Assembly: GCA_965140765.1 (NCBI GenBank)
Contig: OZ223309.1
Span: 1,240,001-1,304,000, forward strand
Direction: 5' to 3'
DNA length: 64,000 bases
From: Sunxiuqinia sp963678245
GTDB taxonomy: Bacteria; Bacteroidota; Bacteroidia; Bacteroidales; Prolixibacteraceae
The translations under genes and the position numbers were made by a program. This document shows, one piece after another, positions 54,002-63,255 of the stretch (position 1 is its first letter; every line of letters begins with the position of its first letter). The notes beneath the pieces were generated by a model that saw only the letters and a list, made by a program, of their open reading frames with translations, had not been told where the DNA came from and made no database searches.

Positions 54002-54397
54002 ATTACCGACCTGGAGGAAAGTTTGAAGCAAATAACCAAGGCTTCGGATTGTATGCTTACCACTGCGAAGCCTGCGATCAAACGATGCAGAATTGCATTG
54101 GTTGAGTTGAAGAAGATTATGACCATTCATGGCTTTCCGGATTTACAATCAGAAATTCATTTTTTTAAGGAGATAAAACCTGTTGTTTTTAGCTATCTTC
54201 TGTATTATCAAAACTTCTCGAACTGGTAAGTTACCGATCTTCTGAAGGAACACAAGGAATGAAGCGATTCTTAAAAGAGAAGCTGGAAGAAGTTCAAGGC
54301 TACATGGAGGAACATATTGAGATGGTTAAATATTATCATAGTGGCTTTACTTATTTAGATTGTTTATACTTTGTACGTGATTTTAACGGGAACTAAT
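54002..54397 (+). pseudogene. RteC-family regulator remnant
   Basis: The frame ITDLEESLKQITKASDCML, then KRCRIALVELKKIMTIHGFP, QSEIHFFKEIKPVVFSYLLYY matches RteC, a regulator of Bacteroides conjugative transposon excision. It stops at 54229; the downstream frame KRFLKEKLEEVQGYMEEH, HSGFTYLDCLYFVRDFNGN continues the same protein after a frameshift, then stops. There is no start codon upstream and the C-terminal half is missing. A relic of a conjugative element. Confidence 0.85.
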
Positions 54398-54521
54398 TAT
54401 GCAGTTCCACTACAGCATCAGTATTTGGCGCTACAGCTTATTTAAGAAACACTTCATATTCCAATTGGGCTCATTTTGATAGCTGTTTTTGTATACACAA
54501 GAATTGAATGTACAAATATTA

Positions 54522-54529
54522 TATATTTG
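54522..54529 (+). promoter_or_regulatory. -7 promoter box upstream of the ECF sigma gene
   Basis: TATATTTG at 54522-54529 is an exact Bacteroidota -7 consensus, 31 bases before the sigma-factor start. TTG at 54504-54506 is closer (15 bases) than the normal -33 spacing, so only the -7 element is convincing. Confidence 0.4.
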
Positions 54530-54560
54530 CTAAATCGAAATAAAACAAAATTTAACCTGA

Positions 54561-55136
54561 TTGAACAAGAAAGAAAGTGAAATAGAATTAATAAGGGATT
54601 TTAAAAAAGGTGATTCAAGGGCATTTGAGAAACTTTTTCAAAAATATCATAAAAAGTTGTATGCCTTTCTTTTTAATCTATTGCATTCAAAAGAAGATGC
54701 TGAAGAGATCGTTCAAGAGACATTTTTGAAAATCTGGGAAGGTCGGGAAAACTTTCAGGAAAACTACCCTTTTGAGCCTTTGCTTTTCAGGATTGCCAAA
54801 AATACTTTCCTCAATTATAGCCGGAAAAAGGTAAACCGGACAGTCTTTGAAAAACATTTCGGATTCTTTGCCAATCTTTCTGAGAGTTCAGCCGACCAAT
54901 ACGTATTATTTCAGGAAACTCAAGAAATTATTGATACGATACTGAATGGACTACCTCCCAAAAGAAAAGAAATTTTTTTACTCCAAAAAGTTGAGGGGCT
55001 TTCCAGAAAAGAAATTGCCGAAAAATTGGGAATATCGGTCATTACTGTTGATCACCAGTTAAATAAGGCAAATAAATACGTCAAACATGAATTCAAAAAG
55101 TTAAGCCTTTTGATGTTCAATATCCTCTTCATATAA
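54561..55136 (+). CDS. ECF sigma factor of a SusC/D-type locus
   Basis: 191 residues starting with TTG (frame NKKESEIELIRDFKKGDSRA). Region 2: KYHKKLYAFLFNLLHSKEDAEEIVQETFLKIWE; region 4: LPPKRKEIFLLQKVEGLSRKEIAEKLGISVITVDHQL. The short size and lack of extra domains match FecI-like ECF sigma factors. It is followed 92 bases later by its FecR anti-sigma partner and then a SusC with signalling domain, so it most likely drives transcription of this polysaccharide utilisation locus on substrate sensing. Confidence 0.93.
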   Translation: MNKKESEIELIRDFKKGDSRAFEKLFQKYHKKLYAFLFNLLHSKEDAEEIVQETFLKIWEGRENFQENYPFEPLLFRIAKNTFLNYSRKKVNRTVFEKHFGFFANLSESSADQYVLFQETQEIIDTILNGLPPKRKEIFLLQKVEGLSRKEIAEKLGISVITVDHQLNKANKYVKHEFKKLSLLMFNILFI

Positions 55137-55228
55137 GTTTTTTTTCATCTTTTCTAAAATTTTTTCAAAACAGGATGGCAGTTTTTTAGAGCTCAGGTGT
55201 ATTTACCTATGACTTTAACAAAATTTCT

Positions 55229-56236
55229 ATGCCGAGCGAGAATAAAATACGATTACTGCAAGACTTCTATGCTGGTACCATTACCGAACAGGAATTGAAG
55301 AGTCTGTTTGTTTGGTTGAACAGTGAAAAGGGAAACTTGGAATATGAGATGCTTTCGAACGAGAAGTGGTTGTCTGGAAATTTTGAAACTTTTGAGGATA
55401 TCGATTCTTCAGCACTTTTCAAAAGAATTGAGGCGAGGATACAGGATAAAAAGCGTATGGGCAGGAAGCTCTTCCTGATCAAGTTGCGGAATGCAGCTGC
55501 CATTTTTATACTCGGACTCTTACTTCCGTTAACCTATTTCACACTTCTAAAACCACAAAATACCAACGAGGTCAGTTATCTCACTGCGTCGTTGTCAAAT
55601 GAAAAAGTTAAAGAATTGAGATTGCCTGACGGAACAGATGTTTGGTTAATGTCAGGAAGTACGATCTCCTATCCTTCAAGCTTTTCAGGTAGCAAAACCA
55701 GGAATGTTGAAGTGAAAGGTCAGGCTTTTTTCCATGTCGCCAAAGACACTTCACATCCCTTTATTTTGAATCTTGGCGAAGTAGGTCTAAAAGTGGTCGG
55801 AACGAGCTTCAATGTGATGAATTACGGAGACGAAGATCATATTAATGTTGCACTAAAAACGGGTAGGGTTGATCTTTTCAAAGGTACTTATAATCCCGGT
55901 CAACAAGTCGTAAAAATGGTTCAGGGACAAATGGTAACCTATGATAAAGAGAACCCGGGATTTCATGTGGCCGATGTTAATGTCGACAAATACACATCCT
56001 GGATTAATGGGGTTCTTCAGTTCCAGAGTGATCCGTTCCCAGAAGTGCTCAAAAAGTTAGGCCGGTGGTATAATATTTCAATCAAGGTTAAAAGCGCTGA
56101 AGTATCTGATTTTCCGTTTACAGCATCCATAAGAAATGAGAACTTGGAGCAAGTTGTCGAGCTCCTCCGATTTTCTACTCCTTTTAAATATTCCATTGTC
56201 AAAAAAGATGGAATGACTCAATTAATTATAGAATGA
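55229..56236 (+). CDS. FecR-family anti-sigma factor
   Basis: 335 residues: cytosolic N-terminal anti-sigma region (about 1-75), one membrane helix (AAAIFILGLLLPLTYFTLL, about 90-108), periplasmic FecR domain (about 120-225, LPDGTDVWLMSGSTISYP, VKGQAFFHVAKD) and a C-terminal DUF4974-like domain (about 250-335, FQSDPFPEVLKKLGRWYNI). It holds the ECF sigma factor until the SusC STN domain signals across the periplasm. Confidence 0.93.
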   Translation: MPSENKIRLLQDFYAGTITEQELKSLFVWLNSEKGNLEYEMLSNEKWLSGNFETFEDIDSSALFKRIEARIQDKKRMGRKLFLIKLRNAAAIFILGLLLPLTYFTLLKPQNTNEVSYLTASLSNEKVKELRLPDGTDVWLMSGSTISYPSSFSGSKTRNVEVKGQAFFHVAKDTSHPFILNLGEVGLKVVGTSFNVMNYGDEDHINVALKTGRVDLFKGTYNPGQQVVKMVQGQMVTYDKENPGFHVADVNVDKYTSWINGVLQFQSDPFPEVLKKLGRWYNISIKVKSAEVSDFPFTASIRNENLEQVVELLRFSTPFKYSIVKKDGMTQLIIE

Positions 56237-56504
56237 AACGAACATGAATTTTTATTCTTCAAATTCACAAACAAGAAGAATTCAAATTCATCGAGAGTTC
56301 CATCGAATACAAACGAAGTAAACAATTTTAATGAGATCAAATTAACACTAGAAAACCGAACTAAAATTGCGTGCCAATGAAGTAAAAAAAACGTAAAAAA
56401 GGAGATGTAATAAACACCTCCCTTTATGAATCATGCCTTTTCTAATTACCAGTCAGCAAAAGGCATAAACAATCTGAATTAATCATTCAAATCATTACAA
56501 AATT

Positions 56505-59500
56505 ATGAAAAAAAATTGTTATTCAATGATTTCCATCCTCTCGTGGGTTTGGAAACTTAAAATTTTCGTTATCATGAGGTTAACCTTTCTAATAGTCTTG
56601 CTTTTCGTGCTACAATCATTAGCTATAGATGGTTTTTCACAAAACCAACGATTGAGCATCAATCAAAAAGATATCCGTGTAGAGGATGTGCTACAAGAGA
56701 TCGAAAATCAGACTGATTATTACTTCATGTATAGTGCTTTGACGGTTGATGTTAAGAGAACTGTCGACGTTGAGGCTAAAGACAAATCAGTCTCTGAAAT
56801 TTTGGATGATCTCTTTAAAGAAACAGATATCTCGTATAAGATTAAAGGCCGCTTGATTGCTCTGTCAAAAATGGGGGAATCATCTATGCAACAGTCACAA
56901 ATGGTCTCCGGGAAAGTAACTGAGTCTTCCGGTTCTCCTCTTCCTGGCGTTACAGTAGTAATAAAAGGAACCACAAAAGGAACCATTACCGACACCGATG
57001 GAAACTACTCGCTTCCCAATGTGCCAGACAATGCAACTCTTGTTTTTTCTTTTGTTGGGATGGCCACACAGGAAATTCCTGTTTCCGGGAAGGCTGTGAT
57101 AAATGTTGAATTGGCGGAAGATGCTATTGGGCTTGAAGAGGTTGTAGCAGTTGGTTATGGTGTGCAAAAAAAATCTTCATTAACTGGAGCAATTTCTACT
57201 GTTGATAATACAATTATAAAATCCAAACCAGTAACAACTATTTCAAGTGCTCTTCAAGGTGAACTCCCTGGTATGGTGGTTACTCGTAGAGGAGGACAAC
57301 CAGGTAGAGAAGGGTATTCCTTAAGAATCCGTGACTTCACATCTTTGAATGGAGGAAATACTCCTTTAATCCTTATTGATGGAATAGAAGGTGAGATTGA
57401 CATGCTGAATCCAGACGACATTGAGACAATTTCTGTCTTGAAAGATGCGGCTGCATCTATTTATGGTTCCCGGGCTGCCGGAGGTGTTATATTAATAACC
57501 ACAAAGTCAGGAAAGAAAGGTAAGACAACGATAGAGTATAAAGGAAGTATTACCATTAAAGCCCCACAGGATACATGGAATCAGCCTACTATCAGGCAAT
57601 ATGCAGAGATGCACCGTGAGGCAGAAATGAATGAGGGACGTGCAAATCCATGGTGGTTTCCGAATGAAAAGTACGATAAATTAATAAATGGAACAGGTGT
57701 AGGTGGAGTTGATATATGGGCTCAGGATTTAAATGCTCCTAATCCCAGGTTCTATTTTTACGAAGAGTCTGACATCAAAGATAATTTGTTCAGTAATAGT
57801 ATTAATCATAACCACTCAGTTAGTTTGAGCGGAGGCAGTGATAAAGCAAAATATTATTTGTCAGGTGCATATAACAAGGATGAAGGTTTTTTCAAAATTG
57901 ATAATAATATTAGTGAAAAATTCAATTTAAATCTGAATTACAGTTATCAGGTAACAGACTGGTTGGATCTGGAAACCCGTGTATATGTTGAGAAAAGAGA
58001 GATTGATGAACCCTATGAAACAGACCAAGCACTGGATCGCTATCCTAATTTAAATCCGATGCCTCCAACATTTACTTCTACAGGTAAATATTATCAATGG
58101 CAGGGATTTGTAAATCCTGTTCAATTGATTGATGAAGGTGGAAGAGTATATAATACCCGGAATGTTGAAGGAATTAATTTTAAGGCGAACATCAAATTCA
58201 CAAAGGATTTAAAATTCATTAGTCAAATTGGTATTAAGCAGCTATATGTAAATCAAAGGGGTGAAATACCGACCTATACATCTTATCATTGGGATGATAA
58301 AGTGAATATTGTTTATAATAAATCAAACCGTTTTAATGCGTTAAATCGGAATCGGACTTATCAGAATTATACTAATTATTTGAATTATGACAAGAATATA
58401 ACTGAGGATCACCATATTGCTTTTACGTTGGGAACGTCATTTGAGAATGATGATTGGTATGAATTTTCTGCTTACAGAAGAGGTTTAGTTAGTAACGAAG
58501 TTTTTGCCTTAAGCCTTGGTGATGCAGAAGAACAATACAATACTGACCGGGGAGAAGAATGGACTATCTTATCGTATTTCGGAAGATTTAATTACGACTA
58601 TAAGGGAAAATACCTTGTTGAAGCTAATTGGAGGAGGGATGGTTCTTCCAAGTTTCATCCTGATAAAAGATGGGGTAATTTTGGTGGACTTTCTTTGGGA
58701 TGGAGATTATCAGAAGAAAGCTTTATTAAAAACCTAAATTTATTTGATAATCTAAAGCTTAGAGCCTCGTATGGTGAGTTGGGAAATCAGGCGGTTGCAA
58801 GTACCTATAACTACATACAAACAATTAAAATTGGGGGGTTTTATCCTTTTGGTGCTTCAAGTCAGCCAGCTGGAGCTTCATTAGGTGACTTACCTGCAAC
58901 ACAAGCAACCTGGGAAACAATAGCAACCAAAAATATTGGTGTCGAGTTTGCGGTTCTCCGAAATCGTTTGGTAGGTACATTTGATGTGTATGAGAAAATA
59001 AATAAAGACATGCTTGTTGCCGAAGCTTTTCCAGAATTATTAGGTGCAACGGCACCTAAAGTAAATTCGGGAGAGTTAAAAATTAATGGTTGGGAGCTAT
59101 CATTGGGATGGAAAGATCGAATAGGTGATTTTACATATTTTGTTAACGGTAATTTATTCGACAGCAAAAATTTAGTCACTAAAAAAGGTGGTGATGACAA
59201 TTATGTTCAAGGTATGAATAATGCCAGATTAGGCTATCCGATTAATAGTTATTTTGGATATGAATTTGATGGAATTATCAAAACACAGGAACAGCTTACT
59301 GCTTATAAACAACTTGGAAGTATAAATACCCAACTTGACCTGGGAGATGTGATGTTTAAGGATGTAGATGGCAATGGAAGAATTGATCCGTATGGTGATG
59401 CAGATGATGAAGGCGACCTTGTCTATTTAGGGAATACATCGCCTCGTTACAATTTTGGAGGTAATATAGGTGGAGAATATAAAAACTTTGACTTCTCTGT

Positions 59501-59963
59501 TTCATTTCAGGGAGTTGGCAAGCGAGTTTTATACAATGGCTCAATCAGGGCATTACCTTATGAAGGTAGTCGATCAAGATGGCATAAACCCAATGCGATG
59601 TATTGGAATTCAGGATTTGCAGTTGAAATGAAAGATGAAAATGGACGTGTTATTGTTGAGGCTCGGGATTCAGATATGCCTAGGTTAACACTTGGTCCTA
59701 CAAATTCATGGAACTGGCGACATTCTAAATTGAGAGCATGGAATGGGGCATATTTAAGGTTTAAAAATATTAGTTTAGGATATACTATTCCTAAAGAGTT
59801 GACAAGTAAATTAAAAATAGAACGTGTCCGCTTGTATTTCAACGGAAGCGATTTGTTTACGATCCACAATGTGCCTGGAGGCTATGACCCGGAGCAAAAT
59901 AATGATTATAATGTTTATCCTTATTCCAAGAATTACATTTTTGGAATTCAAGTAAAATTCTAA
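56505..59963 (+). CDS. susC: SusC-type TonB-dependent glycan transporter with STN signalling domain
   Basis: 1152 residues. Signal peptide around MRLTFLIVLLFVLQSLAIDG (a shorter start there at 56574 is possible); STN/secretin-like domain (about 50-115, RLSINQKDIRVEDVLQEIE...YYFMY) that contacts FecR; carboxypeptidase-regulatory-like domain (about 133-205, SGKVTESSGSPLPGVTVV); TonB-box region (LEEVVAVGYG); plug (about 225-335) with PLILIDGIEGEID and AASIYGSRAAGGVILI; barrel ending NYIFGIQVKF. It imports oligosaccharides captured by the adjacent SusD. A short hairpin (about 56399-56425) precedes it. Confidence 0.95.
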   Translation: MKKNCYSMISILSWVWKLKIFVIMRLTFLIVLLFVLQSLAIDGFSQNQRLSINQKDIRVEDVLQEIENQTDYYFMYSALTVDVKRTVDVEAKDKSVSEILDDLFKETDISYKIKGRLIALSKMGESSMQQSQMVSGKVTESSGSPLPGVTVVIKGTTKGTITDTDGNYSLPNVPDNATLVFSFVGMATQEIPVSGKAVINVELAEDAIGLEEVVAVGYGVQKKSSLTGAISTVDNTIIKSKPVTTISSALQGELPGMVVTRRGGQPGREGYSLRIRDFTSLNGGNTPLILIDGIEGEIDMLNPDDIETISVLKDAAASIYGSRAAGGVILITTKSGKKGKTTIEYKGSITIKAPQDTWNQPTIRQYAEMHREAEMNEGRANPWWFPNEKYDKLINGTGVGGVDIWAQDLNAPNPRFYFYEESDIKDNLFSNSINHNHSVSLSGGSDKAKYYLSGAYNKDEGFFKIDNNISEKFNLNLNYSYQVTDWLDLETRVYVEKREIDEPYETDQALDRYPNLNPMPPTFTSTGKYYQWQGFVNPVQLIDEGGRVYNTRNVEGINFKANIKFTKDLKFISQIGIKQLYVNQRGEIPTYTSYHWDDKVNIVYNKSNRFNALNRNRTYQNYTNYLNYDKNITEDHHIAFTLGTSFENDDWYEFSAYRRGLVSNEVFALSLGDAEEQYNTDRGEEWTILSYFGRFNYDYKGKYLVEANWRRDGSSKFHPDKRWGNFGGLSLGWRLSEESFIKNLNLFDNLKLRASYGELGNQAVASTYNYIQTIKIGGFYPFGASSQPAGASLGDLPATQATWETIATKNIGVEFAVLRNRLVGTFDVYEKINKDMLVAEAFPELLGATAPKVNSGELKINGWELSLGWKDRIGDFTYFVNGNLFDSKNLVTKKGGDDNYVQGMNNARLGYPINSYFGYEFDGIIKTQEQLTAYKQLGSINTQLDLGDVMFKDVDGNGRIDPYGDADDEGDLVYLGNTSPRYNFGGNIGGEYKNFDFSVSFQGVGKRVLYNGSIRALPYEGSRSRWHKPNAMYWNSGFAVEMKDENGRVIVEARDSDMPRLTLGPTNSWNWRHSKLRAWNGAYLRFKNISLGYTIPKELTSKLKIERVRLYFNGSDLFTIHNVPGGYDPEQNNDYNVYPYSKNYIFGIQVKF

Positions 59964-59974
59964 AAAAAGACAGT

Positions 59975-61645
59975 ATGAAATCAAGACTAATATTAATATA
60001 TTTTTCCATAATATTCGTAGCTTTTGCGTGTACGGATAATTTGGACTTATTCCCAAAAACAGCAGTTTCAGATGGTTCATTTTGGAATAGCGAGGATGAT
60101 TACGAGTTAGCTGTTAATAGCCTGTATAATACATTGCCAACTCGTTCTATTGATGTGGATTCCGATACTCAGTTTGCTGAAAGTGACAATGCTATAAGTA
60201 GTGGAACCAATTTAGCAAAAGAAAGTGAGGATTATTGGAATGATAATTACTCTAGGATCAGATCAAGTACTTACATTATTGAAAAGGCGAAAGAAAATGA
60301 GGAAGTGGATGCCAGTAGATATGTTGCTGAAGCCCGCTTTTTCAGAGCATTTTATTATTATAATCTTCTTGTTAGGTACGGTGGAGTGCCAATTATTGAT
60401 AAAGTGCTGAATACAGATTCCGAGGAATTGTACAGTTCCAGGGCATCGCGCAAAGAGCTGGTAAGTTTTATTATTGATGATTTAGAATTGGCAGAGAAAG
60501 ATTTGCCTCTTCGAAGTCACTTGACTAGTAGTGATGAAATCGGTCGTATCACTAAAGGGGCTGCCAATGCGCTAATGGCAAAAGTTGCTTTGTTTGAAGC
60601 AACATGGAGCAAATATAACGGAGGAGGTTCAGATGTTAATGCATTACTTACTATTGCTAAAAGTGCATCGAAAGCTGTAATAAGCAGTAATGAATTTGAA
60701 TTGCTGAATAGATATGGTTCAGAAAGCTACCGCCATTTATTTATGGATCCGGATGTAGATGACAACAGTCTCGGAGTTAAACCAGAACAAATTCTAGCTA
60801 AACGGTTTCGCGAAGAAGTACGTACACATACTTTTGCTCAAGATATTCAAGTGAAAGGTAGTCCAACAAGAAAATTGATGGATATGTATTTATGTGTTGA
60901 TGGATTACCAATAGATAAATCGCCACTATTTAAAGGGTATGGAGGTGTGGATAGCGAATTTAATAATCGTGATCTTCGAATGAATAATACAGTTGGTAGA
61001 ATTGGTGATTATGTATGGCGCCATGACGGAGCCGAATTATTGGTTGCTAACAAGGGTTTCTTTGTGTCAACAACAACTGGCTACAGACTTTGGAAATACC
61101 AAACAGAAGGCGAATCCAGACTTAATCGTAAAGACTATAATGATCAAGAAATAATTCGTTATGCTGAAGTTCTTTTAATTTACGCAGAGGCATCTTATGA
61201 ATTAGCTGGATCGATAACAGATTCTGAATTAAATGAAAGTATTAATTTACTTCGACAAAGAGCTGAGATACATGAATTAAGTAATGGTTTTGTTAGCGCA
61301 AATAATTTGAATATGCTTGAAGAGATTCGAAGAGAAAGAACTGTTGAGCTAGCGTTGGAAGGAGAACGATTGCTTGATTTGAAACGATGGGGAATAGCTG
61401 TAGAAGAATTAAGTAAAGAAGTATTGGGAATCCAATATGATAATTCGGCATGGAAAGATGTGACTGATAATAACGGTAATCCAATTAAAGTATCTGATTT
61501 AACTTCATTTGGTACAAATGATGATGGATTTGTTATTGTACAGCCAAAATCATCCAGAACTTTCTCAGAAAGAAATTATCTTTTTCCAATTCCACTTCAG
61601 GAAATTCAGTTAAACGAGAACCTTACTCAAAATCCAAATTGGTAA
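59975..61645 (+). CDS. susD: SusD/RagB-family surface glycan-binding lipoprotein
   Basis: 556 residues, starting 11 bases after susC. Lipoprotein signal peptide (LIYFSIIFVAFACTDN, Cys about residue 19) and helical SusD fold: N-terminal FPKTAVSDGSFWNSEDDYELAVNSLY, TPR-like AEARFFRAFYYYNLLVRYGGVPI, and the C-terminal RagB part with IIRYAEVLLIYAEASYE, REERTVELALEGERLLDLKRW (written here as RRERTVELALEGERLLDLKR in the sequence) and NYLFPIPLQEIQLN. It lids the SusC barrel and binds the sugar. Confidence 0.94.
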   Translation: MKSRLILIYFSIIFVAFACTDNLDLFPKTAVSDGSFWNSEDDYELAVNSLYNTLPTRSIDVDSDTQFAESDNAISSGTNLAKESEDYWNDNYSRIRSSTYIIEKAKENEEVDASRYVAEARFFRAFYYYNLLVRYGGVPIIDKVLNTDSEELYSSRASRKELVSFIIDDLELAEKDLPLRSHLTSSDEIGRITKGAANALMAKVALFEATWSKYNGGGSDVNALLTIAKSASKAVISSNEFELLNRYGSESYRHLFMDPDVDDNSLGVKPEQILAKRFREEVRTHTFAQDIQVKGSPTRKLMDMYLCVDGLPIDKSPLFKGYGGVDSEFNNRDLRMNNTVGRIGDYVWRHDGAELLVANKGFFVSTTTGYRLWKYQTEGESRLNRKDYNDQEIIRYAEVLLIYAEASYELAGSITDSELNESINLLRQRAEIHELSNGFVSANNLNMLEEIRRERTVELALEGERLLDLKRWGIAVEELSKEVLGIQYDNSAWKDVTDNNGNPIKVSDLTSFGTNDDGFVIVQPKSSRTFSERNYLFPIPLQEIQLNENLTQNPNW

Positions 61646-61661
61646 AATTATTCTTAAAATG

Positions 61662-61697
61662 AAATCAATAGGACTTCATATGAAGTCCTATTGATTT
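61662..61697 (+). terminator. 36-bp perfect palindrome after susD
   Basis: A perfect 36-base palindrome (18-base arms centred on CAT/ATG at 61679/61680) 16 bases after the susD stop and 90 bases before the sulfatase start. No long T run follows, so it may be a partial terminator or mRNA-stabilising element that lets the susCD transcript outnumber the enzymes. Confidence 0.65.
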
Positions 61698-61787
61698 ATA
61701 GATTAAACGAAGCTATAAAACCGATATAAGCTGCATCTTTTAATGTTAAGAATACCATTCATTAATAATAAATTACAAAAAAATCTC

Positions 61788-63179
61788 ATGAGGTATTTTT
61801 CCCTATTTATTCTTTTCGGCTTTTTCATATTTCTTAACTCCTGTAAAGAAGAAAAAACAAATTCTCCAAATGTCATTTATATCCTTACCGATGATCTGGG
61901 GTATGGTGATTTGTCGTGCTATGGACAAAAGAAATTGGTAACTCCCAATATCGATCGGCTTGCAAATGAAGGCATGCTCTTTACCAATCATTATTCCGGA
62001 AATACAGTTTGTTCCCCATCAAGGGCGGTATTAATGACAGGGCAGGATCCCGGCCATGTTCATTGCAGGGGAAATATGCCAACCGAGAAAATGGGGGCAT
62101 TGGATTCAACCATGGTTACTTTGCCCCGCTTGTTTAAAAATGCCGGCTACGCAACCGGGGCTTTTGGTAAATGGGGATTGGGAATAACCAGTAACGAAGG
62201 AGAGGAGAATCCTTTAACTCATGGTTTTGATCATTTTACCGGCTGGAAAAGCCAGATGATTGCGCATACCTATTATCCGTCGTCCATTGTTAGGGATGGA
62301 CAGGAGATTCCTTTGGATTCCGGAACTTATGTGCACGATTTCATCATGGAGGATGCTTTTAATTTTATCAGGGAGAGTGTAAAGGAAAATAAGCCGTTTT
62401 TCTGTTATATCCCAACTGCAATACCACATGCTGCCATGCACGCCCCAAAAGAACTGCATGAAAAATGGCGAAAGAAATTGCCTGAATTTGATGATAAAAT
62501 TGGCAGATATGGCGCTGGTCCGGGAGAGGTTTGTCCGCCTGTACAAAATCCAATTGCGGGTTTTGGTGCCATGATGGAACATCTGGATGATCAGGTTGGA
62601 GAATTACTGTCGCTTTTAGAGCAAATGGGAATTGATGATAATACTCTGGTCATGTTTTCAAGCGATAATGGTTCTCATCACGAAGGAGGGCATGACCCGG
62701 AATACTGGGATTCCAATGGCCCGTTAAGAGGGCACAAACGCGATATGTATGAAGGAGGGTTAAGGGCACCGTTTTTAGCCCGTTGGCCAAATGTAATAAA
62801 GCAGGGGACAAGCTCTGGTTTGCCAAGCGCTTTTTGGGATATGCTTCCAACGATGGCAGATATTATTGACCAGGAAAAACCCGTGCAAACCAATGGAATC
62901 TCATTTCTTCCTACGTTAAAAGGCGAAAGCGGGCAGGAAGAACATAACTATTTGTACTGGGAATTCCGGCAGGGAAATCATCAATTCGTTAAAGGGAAAG
63001 CAATCCGGTTAGGAGATTGGAAAGCAGTGATTAATTATACAAGATCTTCAAATGAGCAAAGTCTTCCGGGTGAGATAGAACTTTACGATTTAAGTACCGA
63101 TTTAGGAGAAGAGCACAATATTGCAGATCAGCACCCTGAAATTATTAAGAAAGTAGAATCTGTGCTGTTGAACTATTAA
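61788..63179 (+). CDS. Family S1 sulfatase, lipoprotein
   Basis: 463 residues from the ATG at 61788, which gives a lipoprotein signal peptide (MRYFSLFILFGFFIFLNSC); the upstream ATG at 61743 spoils it. Formylglycine motif TVCSPSRAVLMTG, where Cys is converted by the anaerobic or aerobic sulfatase-maturating enzyme. Metal/active-site residues: VIYILTDDLGYGD and FSSDNGSHHEGGHD. It removes sulfate from a glycan. The last frame is short: after LLNY stop, another frame reads AVELLKEWRKEIASQAPYT, the normal C-terminus, so a frameshift (real or sequencing) cuts about 15-18 residues. Confidence 0.9.
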   Translation: MRYFSLFILFGFFIFLNSCKEEKTNSPNVIYILTDDLGYGDLSCYGQKKLVTPNIDRLANEGMLFTNHYSGNTVCSPSRAVLMTGQDPGHVHCRGNMPTEKMGALDSTMVTLPRLFKNAGYATGAFGKWGLGITSNEGEENPLTHGFDHFTGWKSQMIAHTYYPSSIVRDGQEIPLDSGTYVHDFIMEDAFNFIRESVKENKPFFCYIPTAIPHAAMHAPKELHEKWRKKLPEFDDKIGRYGAGPGEVCPPVQNPIAGFGAMMEHLDDQVGELLSLLEQMGIDDNTLVMFSSDNGSHHEGGHDPEYWDSNGPLRGHKRDMYEGGLRAPFLARWPNVIKQGTSSGLPSAFWDMLPTMADIIDQEKPVQTNGISFLPTLKGESGQEEHNYLYWEFRQGNHQFVKGKAIRLGDWKAVINYTRSSNEQSLPGEIELYDLSTDLGEEHNIADQHPEIIKKVESVLLNY

Positions 63180-63255
63180 AAGAATGGCGGAAAGAAATTG
63201 CTAGTCAGGCTCCTTATACTTAAAATTAGGAGTTTGAAAGTTAAAATTATAAACA

